Shown: positions 41,969 through 51,795, counted from the stretch's first letter. The stretch: 64,000 nt of DNA from Aquicella siphonis (GCF_902459485.1 NZ_LR699119.1:1240001-1304000), one strand, 5' to 3'. Notes: generated by a model not told the origin, from the letters alone. A program made the numbers and translations.

Positions 41969-44296
41969 TCACTCTTCACGATCCTGCCAGTATCTCGCTC
42001 GAGCTTGGCGGTATGAATACGGGTCCTCTATCTGCTTGTTTTTGGTAATTTTGAACTGAAGCATGCCAGTATCAGCTGTATTATACGCGACAGCCTGCAG
42101 CCGCTGATATGCTGCGGCAACATGCGTGTGCGGAAAATGATAACGGTTTCGATAACCGGTGGAATATATCACATAACGAGGATGTACCGACTGTATAAAT
42201 GCAACCAGCCCGGATGTCTTGCTGCCGTGGTGCGGTGCAATCAGAATATCCGACTTCAGCTCGCCTGGGTAATGCGCTATCAGCTGTTTTTCGGCGAACT
42301 TTTCTATGTCTCCCGGCAGCAGGATTTGATGCATGCCGTTGTCAATACGCAAGACACATGAACTGTCATTTCCCAAGTGAAAATCCCCATCCCCCGGATA
42401 CAGGTAACTAAAATTCACGCCATCCCATTGCCACGTCCGTCCTCTCTGGCAATAGCGTGTGTAAGCCGTTTTGATTTTTTCCGGAACACTGGTTTCAATC
42501 GCTTGTACGGTAACGGCATTGATGACAGCCTGGGCGCCGCCAAGATGATCATTATCGCCATGACTGATGACCAGTTTATCGAGTTTTCTGATCGCCAGTG
42601 TACGCAGGTAAGGAACCACTATTCTTTCTCCCGCGTCTGACTGATTGGCAATATTCGGGCCGGCGTCATAAACAAGCACATGATGCCGGGTTTGAATAAC
42701 AACAGCCAAGCCTTGCCCCACATCCAGCAGTGTCATCCAGAAGTGGCCCTTATCCGGTTTGGGTGCATGCCAAAACAATACCGGAAGCATCCAAAATACA
42801 CCCAGCCATCTTCCTGGCCATCCGGCTGGCAATAATAGAATCATGAATCCTAGGGTTGTCAGTATGAAAATGAAATGATTGGGAATGTTGAGATGCCAGA
42901 CAGCGACCGGCAGCCGACTTATCCAGCTCAATGTCAGCCATAATAACGACAGGCTTTTAGCTGCGAGTGTCAGCAAAACAACCCCGATTAATGGCGAGAC
43001 ATACAAAAAGATCACACCCAGAAAACATATAGGCAGAATGCAAAACGCCAGCCAAGGGATAGCGATGGAATTCGCGATGAATGATACCAGCGAACACTGT
43101 TGAAACAACATCAGCGTCATGGGCATCAAGCCAACTCCAATCACCCATTGCACCCTGCCCCATTTCCACCACCATCCCGATGGGGAAACACGGCAGCTCA
43201 TGCCATAAATGATCAATGCAATCGTTCCAAACGAGAGCCAGAAACTTTCGGTCAATACACTAAGAGGATTGATCAGCAGGACACATAATAACGCGATTGA
43301 CCAGGCACGCCAGGCAGAAAGAGTCTTGTTGAACAGCATCGCAAATATACTCGCCGCAAACATCACGCAAGCGCGCTGCGCCGGTATTAAAAAGCCCGAT
43401 AGCGCTCCATAGATGGAAGCGATTAAAAACGCGCCTGCCAATCCCGCATGTTTTGCCGGAACCCGCAACACCAGCCAGGGACATCTTCTCCATAGCCACA
43501 TGATCACAAAATAAGAAAAACCCGACATGATGCCTATATGCAGCCCGCCAATAGCCATCAAATGATTGGTACCGGTATTCCGCAGCACTTGCCAGTCATT
43601 TTGTGCCATGTTTTGGCGTTCGCCCGTCACCAGCGCCATTAACCATTGCGAAGCCGGGTCGGGCGGCAGGTAATAAAGCATTTTTTCCTGCAAATGATGG
43701 CGAATCTGCTGGACAGGATAATGATGCCATCGATGATCAGCCAGCCGATTCGCATCGCTGCGTATGACTGTTCCGATTGCCCTCAGGCCTTTTTGCAATG
43801 CCCAGGCTTCAAAATCAAACGCGCCCAGGTTTTCTGTCCCATGTATGCGCTTGAGCCGCACCAGCAAACGCCACTTGTCCCCCGGCTTCAGCCTGGCGGT
43901 TTGGTCACGGCCGGTAACAGGCTGGATCAGTCGTATTGATGTGTGCGGATGTACAACGCGACGCGCGTCTTTCAGTTCTTCCAGATAAAACTCGAACCGC
44001 TCGCCAAACGGTGTCGGCACTGGGAGAGATTGAATATATCCCGTCGCCTGCAATGGCTTTCCTTCCCATTCGCGGGACAGTGACCAGGACAAAATCCCGC
44101 AGGCATACCACGCAGCCCATGTGAATCCGGCAGCAAATGCAAACAGTATCCCTGCGAACGGAAGCCATTTTCGGGAAACCATCCAGAAGCATAATCCCGA
44201 CGCGAGCAATACATACATTATATTAGCGTCCGGAAGCCGGGAAAGTGTTTGCAGGTAGAGCACGCCCAGAAGAAACATCAGAGTAAAAATAATCAT
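41969..44296 (-). CDS. comEC: ComEC/Rec2-family DNA uptake channel
   Basis: A 775-residue inner membrane protein. It has an N-terminal helical and OB-like DUF4131 region (to ~200), a competence channel domain with about eight helices (~220-500, starting TNHLMAIGGLHIGIMSG), and a C-terminal metallo-beta-lactamase domain with SHGDNDHLGG and APHHGS. ComEC passes single-stranded DNA into the cytoplasm during natural transformation. I chose the ATG 44296, six bases after AGGA; an earlier frame opening has no similarity. No other competence gene is in the window apart from the PilT-type ATPase at 1.3 kb. Confidence 0.92.
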   Translation of the reverse strand: MIIFTLMFLLGVLYLQTLSRLPDANIMYVLLASGLCFWMVSRKWLPFAGILFAFAAGFTWAAWYACGILSWSLSREWEGKPLQATGYIQSLPVPTPFGERFEFYLEELKDARRVVHPHTSIRLIQPVTGRDQTARLKPGDKWRLLVRLKRIHGTENLGAFDFEAWALQKGLRAIGTVIRSDANRLADHRWHHYPVQQIRHHLQEKMLYYLPPDPASQWLMALVTGERQNMAQNDWQVLRNTGTNHLMAIGGLHIGIMSGFSYFVIMWLWRRCPWLVLRVPAKHAGLAGAFLIASIYGALSGFLIPAQRACVMFAASIFAMLFNKTLSAWRAWSIALLCVLLINPLSVLTESFWLSFGTIALIIYGMSCRVSPSGWWWKWGRVQWVIGVGLMPMTLMLFQQCSLVSFIANSIAIPWLAFCILPICFLGVIFLYVSPLIGVVLLTLAAKSLSLLWLTLSWISRLPVAVWHLNIPNHFIFILTTLGFMILLLPAGWPGRWLGVFWMLPVLFWHAPKPDKGHFWMTLLDVGQGLAVVIQTRHHVLVYDAGPNIANQSDAGERIVVPYLRTLAIRKLDKLVISHGDNDHLGGAQAVINAVTVQAIETSVPEKIKTAYTRYCQRGRTWQWDGVNFSYLYPGDGDFHLGNDSSCVLRIDNGMHQILLPGDIEKFAEKQLIAHYPGELKSDILIAPHHGSKTSGLVAFIQSVHPRYVIYSTGYRNRYHFPHTHVAAAYQRLQAVAYNTADTGMLQFKITKNKQIEDPYSYRQARARYWQDREE

Positions 44297-44490
44297 GCTG
44301 GATCCTGGTTGATGAAATGGTTGCGAAGTCAAGAGACAGGCACACCTGGCGCCAGACGGAGAGAAAATGGAAACAAATGGCAAGAATGGATGACAGCGGA
44401 ATAGAGAGATTTATTCATTATGCCCGGTCAGGGGCAACGACTAACAGAGTTCAATGGGCGTTCCAGCCAGAGAAATCTTTGTTTAATACA

Positions 44491-45498
44491 TTATGCGGAC
44501 AAGATCATCTTTTTCAAGGCATTTATCCATATCTGAGAATCATTGATGCACGGGATAAAAGTAAATTCCTTTCCTCCCAGCGCGAGCCACTGCGCCCTGC
44601 CGCGGATATTGATTTCTTCCAGTGTCTCGAGACAATCAGCCACAAATGAAGGACTAACAACAGCCAGATTTCTGATGCCTTTCTCTATCAACTCTGGAAA
44701 CACTTTATCAGTATAAGGTTTGATCCATGGCGTTTTTCCCAAACGCGACTGAAAAGCTACTGAATACTGCTGCCGTGGAAGCCGCAGCTGGTGCGCGACC
44801 GCTTCTGTGGTGGCATAACACTGGGCTCGATAGCAATAGCGGTTATCAGAATCAACCGGCGGACAGGCATTGAGCCTGTCGCAGCTGGATGCGCATCCAC
44901 TTTTGATGACATGCCGCTCAGGCAGGCCATGATAACTGAAGAGAATCCTATCGATTGTTTTGCCGTTCAATGTGCGGCTTATGCCGTCAGCGACAGCTGA
45001 AATAAAATCAGGCTGAGAAAAAAAATCGCTTATGATTTTAATTTCCGGAATGTTCCACTGCCCGGCTGCCGAATTAAACAAACTCTCTATGGCCGATCCT
45101 GTCGCAGCGGATGAATATTGCGGAAACAAGGGTATCACCGTCAATGAGTCACAGGTTTTCAATTGGTTCATTGCCAGTTGAATGGAGGGACTGCCGTAAC
45201 GCATGCCCAGTTCAACCTGGTAGCCGGACCCTAAGGCTTTGGATAATCCGGATTGCAGCCGGCGGCTGATCGTCAACAGTGGTGAACCCTGGCCATCCCA
45301 GATTTGCTGGTAGGCGGCAGTGGTTTTTTTATAACGAAACGGCACGATCAATAAATTGACCAACGGCCAGCGTACAAATGCCGGCAAATCGATAACACGC
45401 GGGTCGTTCAAAAAGTCACGCAAATAACGCCTGACAGAACGGGTGTCCACATGATCGGGTGTACCCAGGTTAATTAACAAAACCGCTTTTTTATTCAT
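44491..45498 (-). CDS. hemH: Ferrochelatase
   Basis: A 335-residue ferrochelatase that inserts iron into protoporphyrin IX. Catalytic H190 lies in FSYHGLPERH (187-196), and the C-terminal VVSPSFVADCLETLEEI motif is present. Five cysteines cluster right after the catalytic histidine (C202, C206, C212, C222, C227; ending in CYRAQC), a pattern known from ferrochelatases with an internal [2Fe-2S] cluster. Cluster binding here is inferred. GGAAAG precedes the ATG. Confidence 0.93.
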   Translation of the reverse strand: MNKKAVLLINLGTPDHVDTRSVRRYLRDFLNDPRVIDLPAFVRWPLVNLLIVPFRYKKTTAAYQQIWDGQGSPLLTISRRLQSGLSKALGSGYQVELGMRYGSPSIQLAMNQLKTCDSLTVIPLFPQYSSAATGSAIESLFNSAAGQWNIPEIKIISDFFSQPDFISAVADGISRTLNGKTIDRILFSYHGLPERHVIKSGCASSCDRLNACPPVDSDNRYCYRAQCYATTEAVAHQLRLPRQQYSVAFQSRLGKTPWIKPYTDKVFPELIEKGIRNLAVVSPSFVADCLETLEEINIRGRAQWLALGGKEFTFIPCINDSQIWINALKKMILSA

Positions 45499-45728
45499 TT
45501 ATACTTTCCGGCGCAAAGCGAAAAGAAGAATGAGCATGACCAGGGCAACCATTCATAACGGCGCATCTGGTATCTTTGTGGCGCGATTTTATAACAAATA
45601 GACTAAAATGAGGAGAGGATTGACGCTCCTTGATTCATGAACAGGCTGCAGGCAGTCACCCGCCGTCACATAAACCTCACGCTCCGGCTTTATTACCCAT
45701 GATCTTGCATGTGTTTGCAGGGTAATAA

Positions 45729-46163
45729 TTATTTGCTTTTAGTGCAATTTTCTGTGCCTATGTCTTTCGTTGCCTGCACTACCCACTCGCCTGTCAACGA
45801 GCCGTCAGATTTGACTTCATATACCATGGTACCAAAGAAATCACTCTTTTTGGGGTCCCAGAAAACCACTGAAACCACATTTTTCAACCCGCTGTGTATG
45901 ATTCCCGTTCCCAGATTGAATGGATATCCTTTGGAGTTTAGCCACTGAAAGGCATAAGTATCCCCGTTCTTGGTCACGGTTATGGGATTAGTATAGTTGG
46001 ATTTGCTGCCTGGATCATAACCCTTGCACTGATATGTACCGGTAATGTCCGGAACTTGCGCGCCTGTCCCGCTGGCTCCTGTTTTTTCCGCCGCTTCCGC
46101 GAATCCCGCCATTGAAAATGATGTGAGAGCTGATAGCAATAGAATCATTTTTATGGTTTTCAT
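45729..46163 (-). CDS. Small secreted protein of unknown function
   Basis: A 144-residue protein with a clear signal peptide (residues 1-24, cleavage after FAEA). The mature part is short and beta-rich, with TGTYQCKGYDPGSKSNY near its start, and has just two cysteines, C46 and C140, likely a disulfide joining the two ends. I do not recognise a named family. A TATAAT hexamer on the minus strand at 46206-46211, about 43 bases upstream of the start, and an AAGGAG ribosome binding site support expression as a single-gene unit. Confidence 0.75.
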   Translation of the reverse strand: MKTIKMILLLSALTSFSMAGFAEAAEKTGASGTGAQVPDITGTYQCKGYDPGSKSNYTNPITVTKNGDTYAFQWLNSKGYPFNLGTGIIHSGLKNVVSVVFWDPKKSDFFGTMVYEVKSDGSLTGEWVVQATKDIGTENCTKSK

Positions 46164-46205
46164 GACAGACTCCTTTTGATGGGCTCATTTTTACAGCTCA
46201 ATACC

Positions 46206-46211
46206 ATTATA
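46206..46211 (-). promoter_or_regulatory. Consensus -10 element of the small secreted protein gene
   Basis: A perfect TATAAT on the minus strand, 43 bases before the ATG of the secreted protein gene. The -35 region is not obvious. Confidence 0.4.
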
Positions 46212-46353
46212 GTACAAGCATAAAGCCGCCGGATCGGAGCATGCGGAAATAATCCAATATTAACAATAAGCTGATGCAATTCAATCCATCTTTATCTGAA
46301 GAACGCAGACCTCCTGGCAGGAAACAGGCGGCGCAGGAGCATTCAATAATAAG

Positions 46354-47037
46354 CTATTGTATTTCAACAAGCTTTCCTTCTTCTATCCGCATGATACGCT
46401 GCGCGTTTCTGGCGATAGCGGGGTCATGCGTCACCATAACGACACTGGTGCTGCGGGCTTTCTGCAAATCAAAAAATAATTTGAGTACGCGCTCGGCATT
46501 GGCAGGATCCAGATTTCCGGTAGGTTCATCTGCCAGCACGCATAATGGATCAGCTATCAAAGCACGGGCAATCGCCACACGCTGGCGTTCGCCCCCTGAC
46601 AATTGCCCCAAACGATGTTTCATTCTGTTTTCAAGCCCCACTTGTTCGAGTAAATGCGCAGCCTTGTCGCGAATGCAACGGGGACTATCACCTTTTATCA
46701 ATAAGGGCATACCGACGTTTTCCAAAGCCGAGAACTCAGGCAACAAGTGATGGAATTGATAGACGAATCCCAGATGATGATTACGCAGCCGGCATTTTTC
46801 TCTTTCGGAAACCTGTTGAAGGTTTTTGCCGTTCAACAGCACACGTCCTTCGCTGGGCTTATCCAGACCGCCCAGTAAATGCAGCAGTGTGCTTTTACCT
46901 GATCCCGAAGCTCCCACTATCGCCACCATTTCGGCGGCATTCACCTCCAGGTCCACCTGCTTTAGTACTTCGATTTTAGAAACGCCATCCAGATAAGATT
47001 TCGCCAGACTATAACAAGCCAGAACAGGATTATTCAT
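46354..47037 (-). CDS. lolD: Lipoprotein-releasing ABC transporter ATP-binding subunit
   Basis: A 227-residue ABC ATPase (E. coli LolD 233). Walker A GASGSGKST (42-50), Q loop, signature LSGGERQR, Walker B VLADEPTGNLD and the switch histidine MVTHD are all present. It energises release of lipoproteins from the inner membrane. The true start is the ATG 47037, which overlaps the last eight bases of the permease gene; the longer frame is an extension into that gene. Confidence 0.93.
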   Translation of the reverse strand: MNNPVLACYSLAKSYLDGVSKIEVLKQVDLEVNAAEMVAIVGASGSGKSTLLHLLGGLDKPSEGRVLLNGKNLQQVSEREKCRLRNHHLGFVYQFHHLLPEFSALENVGMPLLIKGDSPRCIRDKAAHLLEQVGLENRMKHRLGQLSGGERQRVAIARALIADPLCVLADEPTGNLDPANAERVLKLFFDLQKARSTSVVMVTHDPAIARNAQRIMRIEEGKLVEIQ

Positions 47038-48280
47038 AACGTAACGACTCCACAGGATCCATTTTTGAGGCGCGCCAGGCTGGATAGATAGTAGCAAGCA
47101 AGCTCAAAACCAGCGATGCGCAGCATATCTGGACAACATCAGATAATTCAATTTCGGACGGCAGATAATTCACAAAATACACATTTGAAGATAAAAACTG
47201 AATGTGAAACACATCTTGAATCCAGTTGACGATCGCTGTCACATTCGCTGCCAGAGCCAACCCGCCCGCAACTCCCAATAGCGTGCCAAATATGCCGATA
47301 ATCCCGCCTTGCACAATAAATATAGCCATGATCACTCTGGGTGTGGCGCCAAAAGTGCGTAAAATCGCAATATCAGCTTCCTTTTCATTTACCACCATCA
47401 TCAGAGTAGAAACAAGATTGAACGCAGCCACCGCGATAATCAACAGCAGGATAAAAAACATCATGGTTTTTTCAAGCTGTACCGCGTGAAAAAATTCGCC
47501 AAACTGATCTGCCCAAGTGGTGATGCTGGCGCTGGAAGTTAATTGCTTGCGCAAATCAGCGGCAATACGCGGCGCGGCAAACACATCTTTTATGCTGAGA
47601 TGAAGGCCAGTCACATTATCACCAAACCCAAATAATTTTTGTGCATCACTGAGCTGAACAAACCCCAGGCTTCGGTCAAAGCCAAATCCGCTGCCGGCAC
47701 GAAACACGCCAACCACGATAAAACGCTTGAAACGCGGTATGACACCCGCAGGAGACAGAGAAACCTGCGGTGTCACAACGGTAATCTTGTCACCCAGGTT
47801 GGCGTTCAACGCACCAGCAAGGTTTTCTCCCAGCACAATGCCAAATTCACCCGGTTGTAAATCCGATAACGCTCCTGCAACCATTTTGTCCGCGACTTTA
47901 GATACTTTTTTTTCTTCCGCCGGCAAGATGCCTGACAAAATCGCGGGCTGTGTGGATCCGGCAAAATTCAGCAAAACCTCACCAGTGACAAACGGTGCGC
48001 TGCTAGTGACATATGGATATTGCAGCAACAGCTTCTGCAATCCTTGCCAATCAGCGACAGAGCCGGTATTACTGGTCAGGGTGACAGGCGGCACCATACT
48101 GAAAACACGTGTCTTGATTTCCCTGTCAAACCCGTTCATCACCGACAACACCGTGATCAATACCGTGATGCCCAACGCAATGCCTATCATCGAGACAAGC
48201 GAGATAAACGAAATGAAATGATTACGGCGTTTGGCGCGCGTGTACCGTAAGCCAATAAATAGAGCCGCTGGTCTAAACAT
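47030..48280 (-). CDS. lolC: Lipoprotein-releasing ABC transporter permease (LolC/LolE family)
   Basis: A 416-residue permease with one N-terminal helix (~24-48), a large periplasmic domain (~50-270) and three C-terminal helices, ending in PAWRASKMDPVESLRYE. It works with LolD to pass outer membrane lipoproteins to LolA. Only one permease gene is present instead of the lolC-lolE pair. The pair lolC-lolD with a single permease resembles the LolF-type homodimeric arrangement reported for other gammaproteobacteria. It overlaps tatD upstream and lolD downstream by eight bases each. Confidence 0.92.
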   Translation of the reverse strand: MFRPAALFIGLRYTRAKRRNHFISFISLVSMIGIALGITVLITVLSVMNGFDREIKTRVFSMVPPVTLTSNTGSVADWQGLQKLLLQYPYVTSSAPFVTGEVLLNFAGSTQPAILSGILPAEEKKVSKVADKMVAGALSDLQPGEFGIVLGENLAGALNANLGDKITVVTPQVSLSPAGVIPRFKRFIVVGVFRAGSGFGFDRSLGFVQLSDAQKLFGFGDNVTGLHLSIKDVFAAPRIAADLRKQLTSSASITTWADQFGEFFHAVQLEKTMMFFILLLIIAVAAFNLVSTLMMVVNEKEADIAILRTFGATPRVIMAIFIVQGGIIGIFGTLLGVAGGLALAANVTAIVNWIQDVFHIQFLSSNVYFVNYLPSEIELSDVVQICCASLVLSLLATIYPAWRASKMDPVESLRYE

Positions 48281-49061
48281 GGGGTCTTACAGCTCCTCTG
48301 AACAATTTAAAAAAGTTCTGCGTCGTCCGCTCGGCCAGATCGTCCACTGACATCTTCCGCAGTTCCGCCAGGTATTCAGCGGTGTAACGCACATAAGCAG
48401 GCTCATTGGGCGTTCCGCGCTTGGGAACGGGCGCCAGATAGGGAGAATCCGTTTCCAGCAGAATTCTATCCAGCGGAACCTGCTTCGCAACTTCCTGAAT
48501 CACTGTCGCGTTTTTAAACGTGATGATTCCTGAGAATGAAATATAAAAATTCATATCCAGGGCTTGTTTCGCGACTTGCCAGTCCTCAGTAAAGCAATGC
48601 ATGACTCCCCCGGCGCGGTCAGCTCCTTCTTCCCCCATGATGCGGATTGTATCCTGTTTTGCATCCCGAGTATGCACAATTAGCGGCTTTAGCACGGTAT
48701 TCGCGGCACGGATGTGTGTGCGAAAACGCTCACGCTGCCATTCAAGGTCGCCCTCGGAACGAAAATAATCCAGCCCGGTTTCACCCACAGCGACCACTTT
48801 TTCATGCTGAGCGAGACTAACCAGCTTGTCCGGATCAATGTCTTCGCCGGTTTCATTGGGATGCAGCCCGACTGATGCGCTGACAAAGGGGAATTGTTCC
48901 GCGGTTTTCAGAACAACGGGAAAATCAGCCAGCTTCACACAGACATTCAGGAAGTAATGCACGCCAAAATTCCGGGCGCGAGCGATCACCTGGTTTAAAT
49001 CACCCTGGTCGGGCGCAAGATCCAGCAAATCAAGATGACAATGCGAATCCACAAGAAACAT
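48273..49061 (-). CDS. tatD: TatD-family metal-dependent hydrolase
   Basis: A 262-residue TatD-type DNase/hydrolase. The metal-binding HCHLD lies at 7-11, with GETGLDYF, PLIVHTRDA, GVMHCFT and LLETDSPYLAP later. I use the ATG 49061, whose A is the last base of the holB stop codon (TGATG). The open frame extends 65 codons upstream inside holB without similarity. Family enzymes show 3'-5' exonuclease activity; the YcfH branch next to holB is less studied. Confidence 0.92.
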   Translation of the reverse strand: MFLVDSHCHLDLLDLAPDQGDLNQVIARARNFGVHYFLNVCVKLADFPVVLKTAEQFPFVSASVGLHPNETGEDIDPDKLVSLAQHEKVVAVGETGLDYFRSEGDLEWQRERFRTHIRAANTVLKPLIVHTRDAKQDTIRIMGEEGADRAGGVMHCFTEDWQVAKQALDMNFYISFSGIITFKNATVIQEVAKQVPLDRILLETDSPYLAPVPKRGTPNEPAYVRYTAEYLAELRKMSVDDLAERTTQNFFKLFRGAVRPHV

Positions 49062-50062
49062 CAGGCACACTCCATCCAGCGAATAAAGATATTTTCCATC
49101 ATGAGTTGTTTGTTCAGATTTATGCCTGCACCGATTTGCGCACGCATTTGCTGTAAATAATCTAGAAAACGCTCTGCCTGGCCAAGGCGGACCGTGTGCA
49201 GCAAACCGGTCAGTTCCGCGGCAAAATCCTGGTTCAGGACAGCGCCAGCTTCGCATCCCAATTGCATCCGCATCAAATCGAATATCCAGGAGAGAATGAA
49301 ATCGAGAAACAACATGCCATCCAGTTCTTGTAAAGCTGCCGCTGACTGCAGAGGGTCTGCCTGTTTATTTTTCAGCTGACTCATTATTTGCAGCAGGTTC
49401 CGGCGCGCAGCCAATATCTCACCCTGTGCCATCCGCAGAGCCGCGAGGGGAGCGCCGTTAGCCAGCCGCAATACCAGTTCAGGGCTCACCGTGAGCTGCG
49501 CCAGTTGCGGCGCAAGCCAGGCTAATGCTGCTTCAGTGGCAGGCCGCGGAAAAACAATATGCTGGCAGCGGCTGAGAACGGTCGCGGGCAGGCGTGATAA
49601 CTGGTGGCTGACAAGAATCAGAAGAGCGCCGGGCGAAGGTTCTTCCAGTGTTTTGAGCAAAGCGTTCGCGGCATTTACGTTCATGGCACTGGCTGGATTG
49701 ATCACGACGAAACGGGATTCCCCTTGCAATGAAGTCTGACTGATAAATTCGCTGACCTCGCGGACTTGCTCCACCTTGATTGCACCCCCCGCCTTTTCGG
49801 GCTCAACCCATAACAGGCTGGGATGAGTCCGGCCGGTAATCAAGCGGCAGGCATGACATTCACACGCACCATCCCCGCCTTGCTTCGGCAGGCCGTCGTA
49901 ATTGTGTTTGTGCTGGCACAACTGCGCGCGGACCAGACAGTCTGCAAAATGCGCCTTGCCTGTGCCTGCGAGGCCGGTCAGCAGCAAAGCATGCGGCAAG
50001 CGGTTTTCCTGTTGGGCACGCATAATTTGCTGCCATTGTCTGGATTGCCAGGGGTAATGCAT
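49061..50062 (-). CDS. holB: DNA polymerase III delta' subunit
   Basis: A 333-residue clamp-loader subunit. A degenerate nucleotide-binding loop GLAGTGKAHF (30-39), a zinc module with cysteines near 49-72 (CECHAC), and the sensor motif LSRCQH are visible, with a delta'-type C-terminal domain. It opens the beta clamp with the DnaX and delta subunits. It directly follows tmk with no gap and shares a base with tatD. Confidence 0.92.
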   Translation of the reverse strand: MHYPWQSRQWQQIMRAQQENRLPHALLLTGLAGTGKAHFADCLVRAQLCQHKHNYDGLPKQGGDGACECHACRLITGRTHPSLLWVEPEKAGGAIKVEQVREVSEFISQTSLQGESRFVVINPASAMNVNAANALLKTLEEPSPGALLILVSHQLSRLPATVLSRCQHIVFPRPATEAALAWLAPQLAQLTVSPELVLRLANGAPLAALRMAQGEILAARRNLLQIMSQLKNKQADPLQSAAALQELDGMLFLDFILSWIFDLMRMQLGCEAGAVLNQDFAAELTGLLHTVRLGQAERFLDYLQQMRAQIGAGINLNKQLMMENIFIRWMECA

Positions 50063-50698
50063 TTATCGTCTCTTTATGAATTCATCCAGCACATCCCGTA
50101 TCTGATTTTCCACGGCGAATAACGGAACGCTGGCATCGATAACTTTAATGCGCTCAGGATCCTGTTTGGCTCTTTCAAGATATACATCGCGCACACGCAC
50201 AAAAAAATCCATTTTTTCCTGTTCAATGCGGTCCTTGTCCGTGCCGCGCTTTTCAGCGCGTTCAAATCCCTGGTGCGGGGCGATATCCAGCAGCAGGGTC
50301 AATTGGGGATAAGTTGAACCCACGATCCATTTGTCCAGCATAGTAATGTAATCCATGGCTATGCCACGGCCGCCGCCCTGGTAGGCATAACTGGCGTCGA
50401 TAAACCGGTCTGTCGCAACCCATTTACCCGAGTTAAGCGCGGGCAAAATATATTTTTTCATGTGCTGCGCGCGCGCAGCGAACATCAGCAATAGTTCCGT
50501 TTCAGGTTCAATTTCTTCAAAACTCATGGGATGCAGCACCAGACGGCGTATTTCTTCCGCCAGCTCGGTGCCGCCCGGTTCCCGTGTCCAGACCACATCA
50601 ATATTGTTCTTTGTCAGATATTGCTTGATAAACTGCAAAGCTGTGCTCTTGCCCGCGCCTTCCGTTCCTTCGATACTGATAAATTTACCTTGCATCAT
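50063..50698 (-). CDS. tmk: Thymidylate kinase
   Basis: A 211-residue dTMP kinase, needed for dTTP synthesis. P-loop GTEGAGKST (11-19), WTREPGGTELAEEIR (about 36-50), DRFIDASYAYQGGGRG and the lid arginines are present. Two adjacent ATGs are possible; GGAG lies nine bases ahead of the first. The stop is followed at once by holB. Confidence 0.94.
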   Translation of the reverse strand: MMQGKFISIEGTEGAGKSTALQFIKQYLTKNNIDVVWTREPGGTELAEEIRRLVLHPMSFEEIEPETELLLMFAARAQHMKKYILPALNSGKWVATDRFIDASYAYQGGGRGIAMDYITMLDKWIVGSTYPQLTLLLDIAPHQGFERAEKRGTDKDRIEQEKMDFFVRVRDVYLERAKQDPERIKVIDASVPLFAVENQIRDVLDEFIKRR

Positions 50699-50718
50699 TT
50701 TTCTTCTCTCCCTGGCAT

Positions 50719-51795
50719 CTAGTTATTCAGGCCGGGTAAAACAGGCAGCCCCAGCATGGGCGCCATATGCCGGCGCACCACTGATTCATTAAAATTGTCT
50801 CCCGGCTTGCTCATGGTAGCCTGCACAGCCGCATTATGCGCCTGCAAACTGGTGGAAAACTGATGACCGCCATCCCCCTTCGCGACGTAATAATAATAAT
50901 CACTGGGCTGGGGATGCAGCGCCGCTTCAATGGAAGCGGATCCCGGCATGGCAATAGGTGTGGGCGGCAAGCCTTTGTGAATGTAAGTATTGTAAGGTGT
51001 GTCTTCAAGCAAATCAGTCTTATGGATTTTTCCATCATAGCGGTCAGCCAAGCCGTAAATGACCGTTGCATCAATCTGCAACAGCATGTCTTTTTTCAGC
51101 CGGTTGATCAAGACACTGGAAATAAGAGGCCTTTCCGCATCCAAATAACCTTCTTTTTCAATCATGGAAGCAGCAATAAGCGCGTCATACGGGTTGCGAT
51201 AAGGCAGGCCCGCAGCGCGGCGCTGCCAGTCTTCATTCAGCTTATTCTGCATCAGGTCAAACGCGCGCTTGAGTATGGCCAGGTCAATATCACCGCGAGT
51301 GTAATTATACGTATCCGGAAAGAATTCACCCTCAGGAGAAAGTTCAGGGCGGCCCAAGCGTTGCATGATTTGCTGGTCATTCAGGGTGGAAATAAGGTGT
51401 TTCAATCCCTGGGCTTTGGATAAGCCGGCGCGCAATTGCCTGAACGTCCATCCCGGTATGATAGTAAAATGACGGTAATATAATCCAGTGCCTGTGGTTA
51501 ATTGCTTCCAGATGGAATAAGGCGTTGCGCCCTCAGGGAAAAAATATTCACCAACTTTCAGGGAGGCGCTTTTGTGCGGATAAGCATAGAGAGAAAACAT
51601 GAAGGGATGCTTTATAATGCCCTGCTGAGACAGTTCTGATATGACAGACCGCTTCGATATCCCGGGCCGCAAATAATAAATGCTTCCGCCAGCTGAAGTG
51701 ACAACGGGGGAAAATAACACATAAAGCCACAGACTGATAAGACAGCATAAGGCAACAGCGAGAACGGCAACGGTGTATAAGTGTGTTTTTTTCAT
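50719..51795 (-). CDS. mltG: Endolytic murein transglycosylase
   Basis: A 358-residue MltG/YceG. An N-terminal membrane anchor (~8-30) precedes a LysM-like region and the catalytic YceG domain, with E213 in ASMIEKEGYLD and the conserved GLPPTPIAMPGSASIEAALHP. It cuts nascent glycan strands and sets their length. It lies upstream of tmk, as in E. coli. Confidence 0.93.
   Translation of the reverse strand: MKKTHLYTVAVLAVALCCLISLWLYVLFSPVVTSAGGSIYYLRPGISKRSVISELSQQGIIKHPFMFSLYAYPHKSASLKVGEYFFPEGATPYSIWKQLTTGTGLYYRHFTIIPGWTFRQLRAGLSKAQGLKHLISTLNDQQIMQRLGRPELSPEGEFFPDTYNYTRGDIDLAILKRAFDLMQNKLNEDWQRRAAGLPYRNPYDALIAASMIEKEGYLDAERPLISSVLINRLKKDMLLQIDATVIYGLADRYDGKIHKTDLLEDTPYNTYIHKGLPPTPIAMPGSASIEAALHPQPSDYYYYVAKGDGGHQFSTSLQAHNAAVQATMSKPGDNFNESVVRRHMAPMLGLPVLPGLNN

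Noticed and set aside
48287-48490. Short frames on the minus strand inside tatD
   Set aside because: Alternate-frame shadows of a gene with conserved metal-binding motifs.
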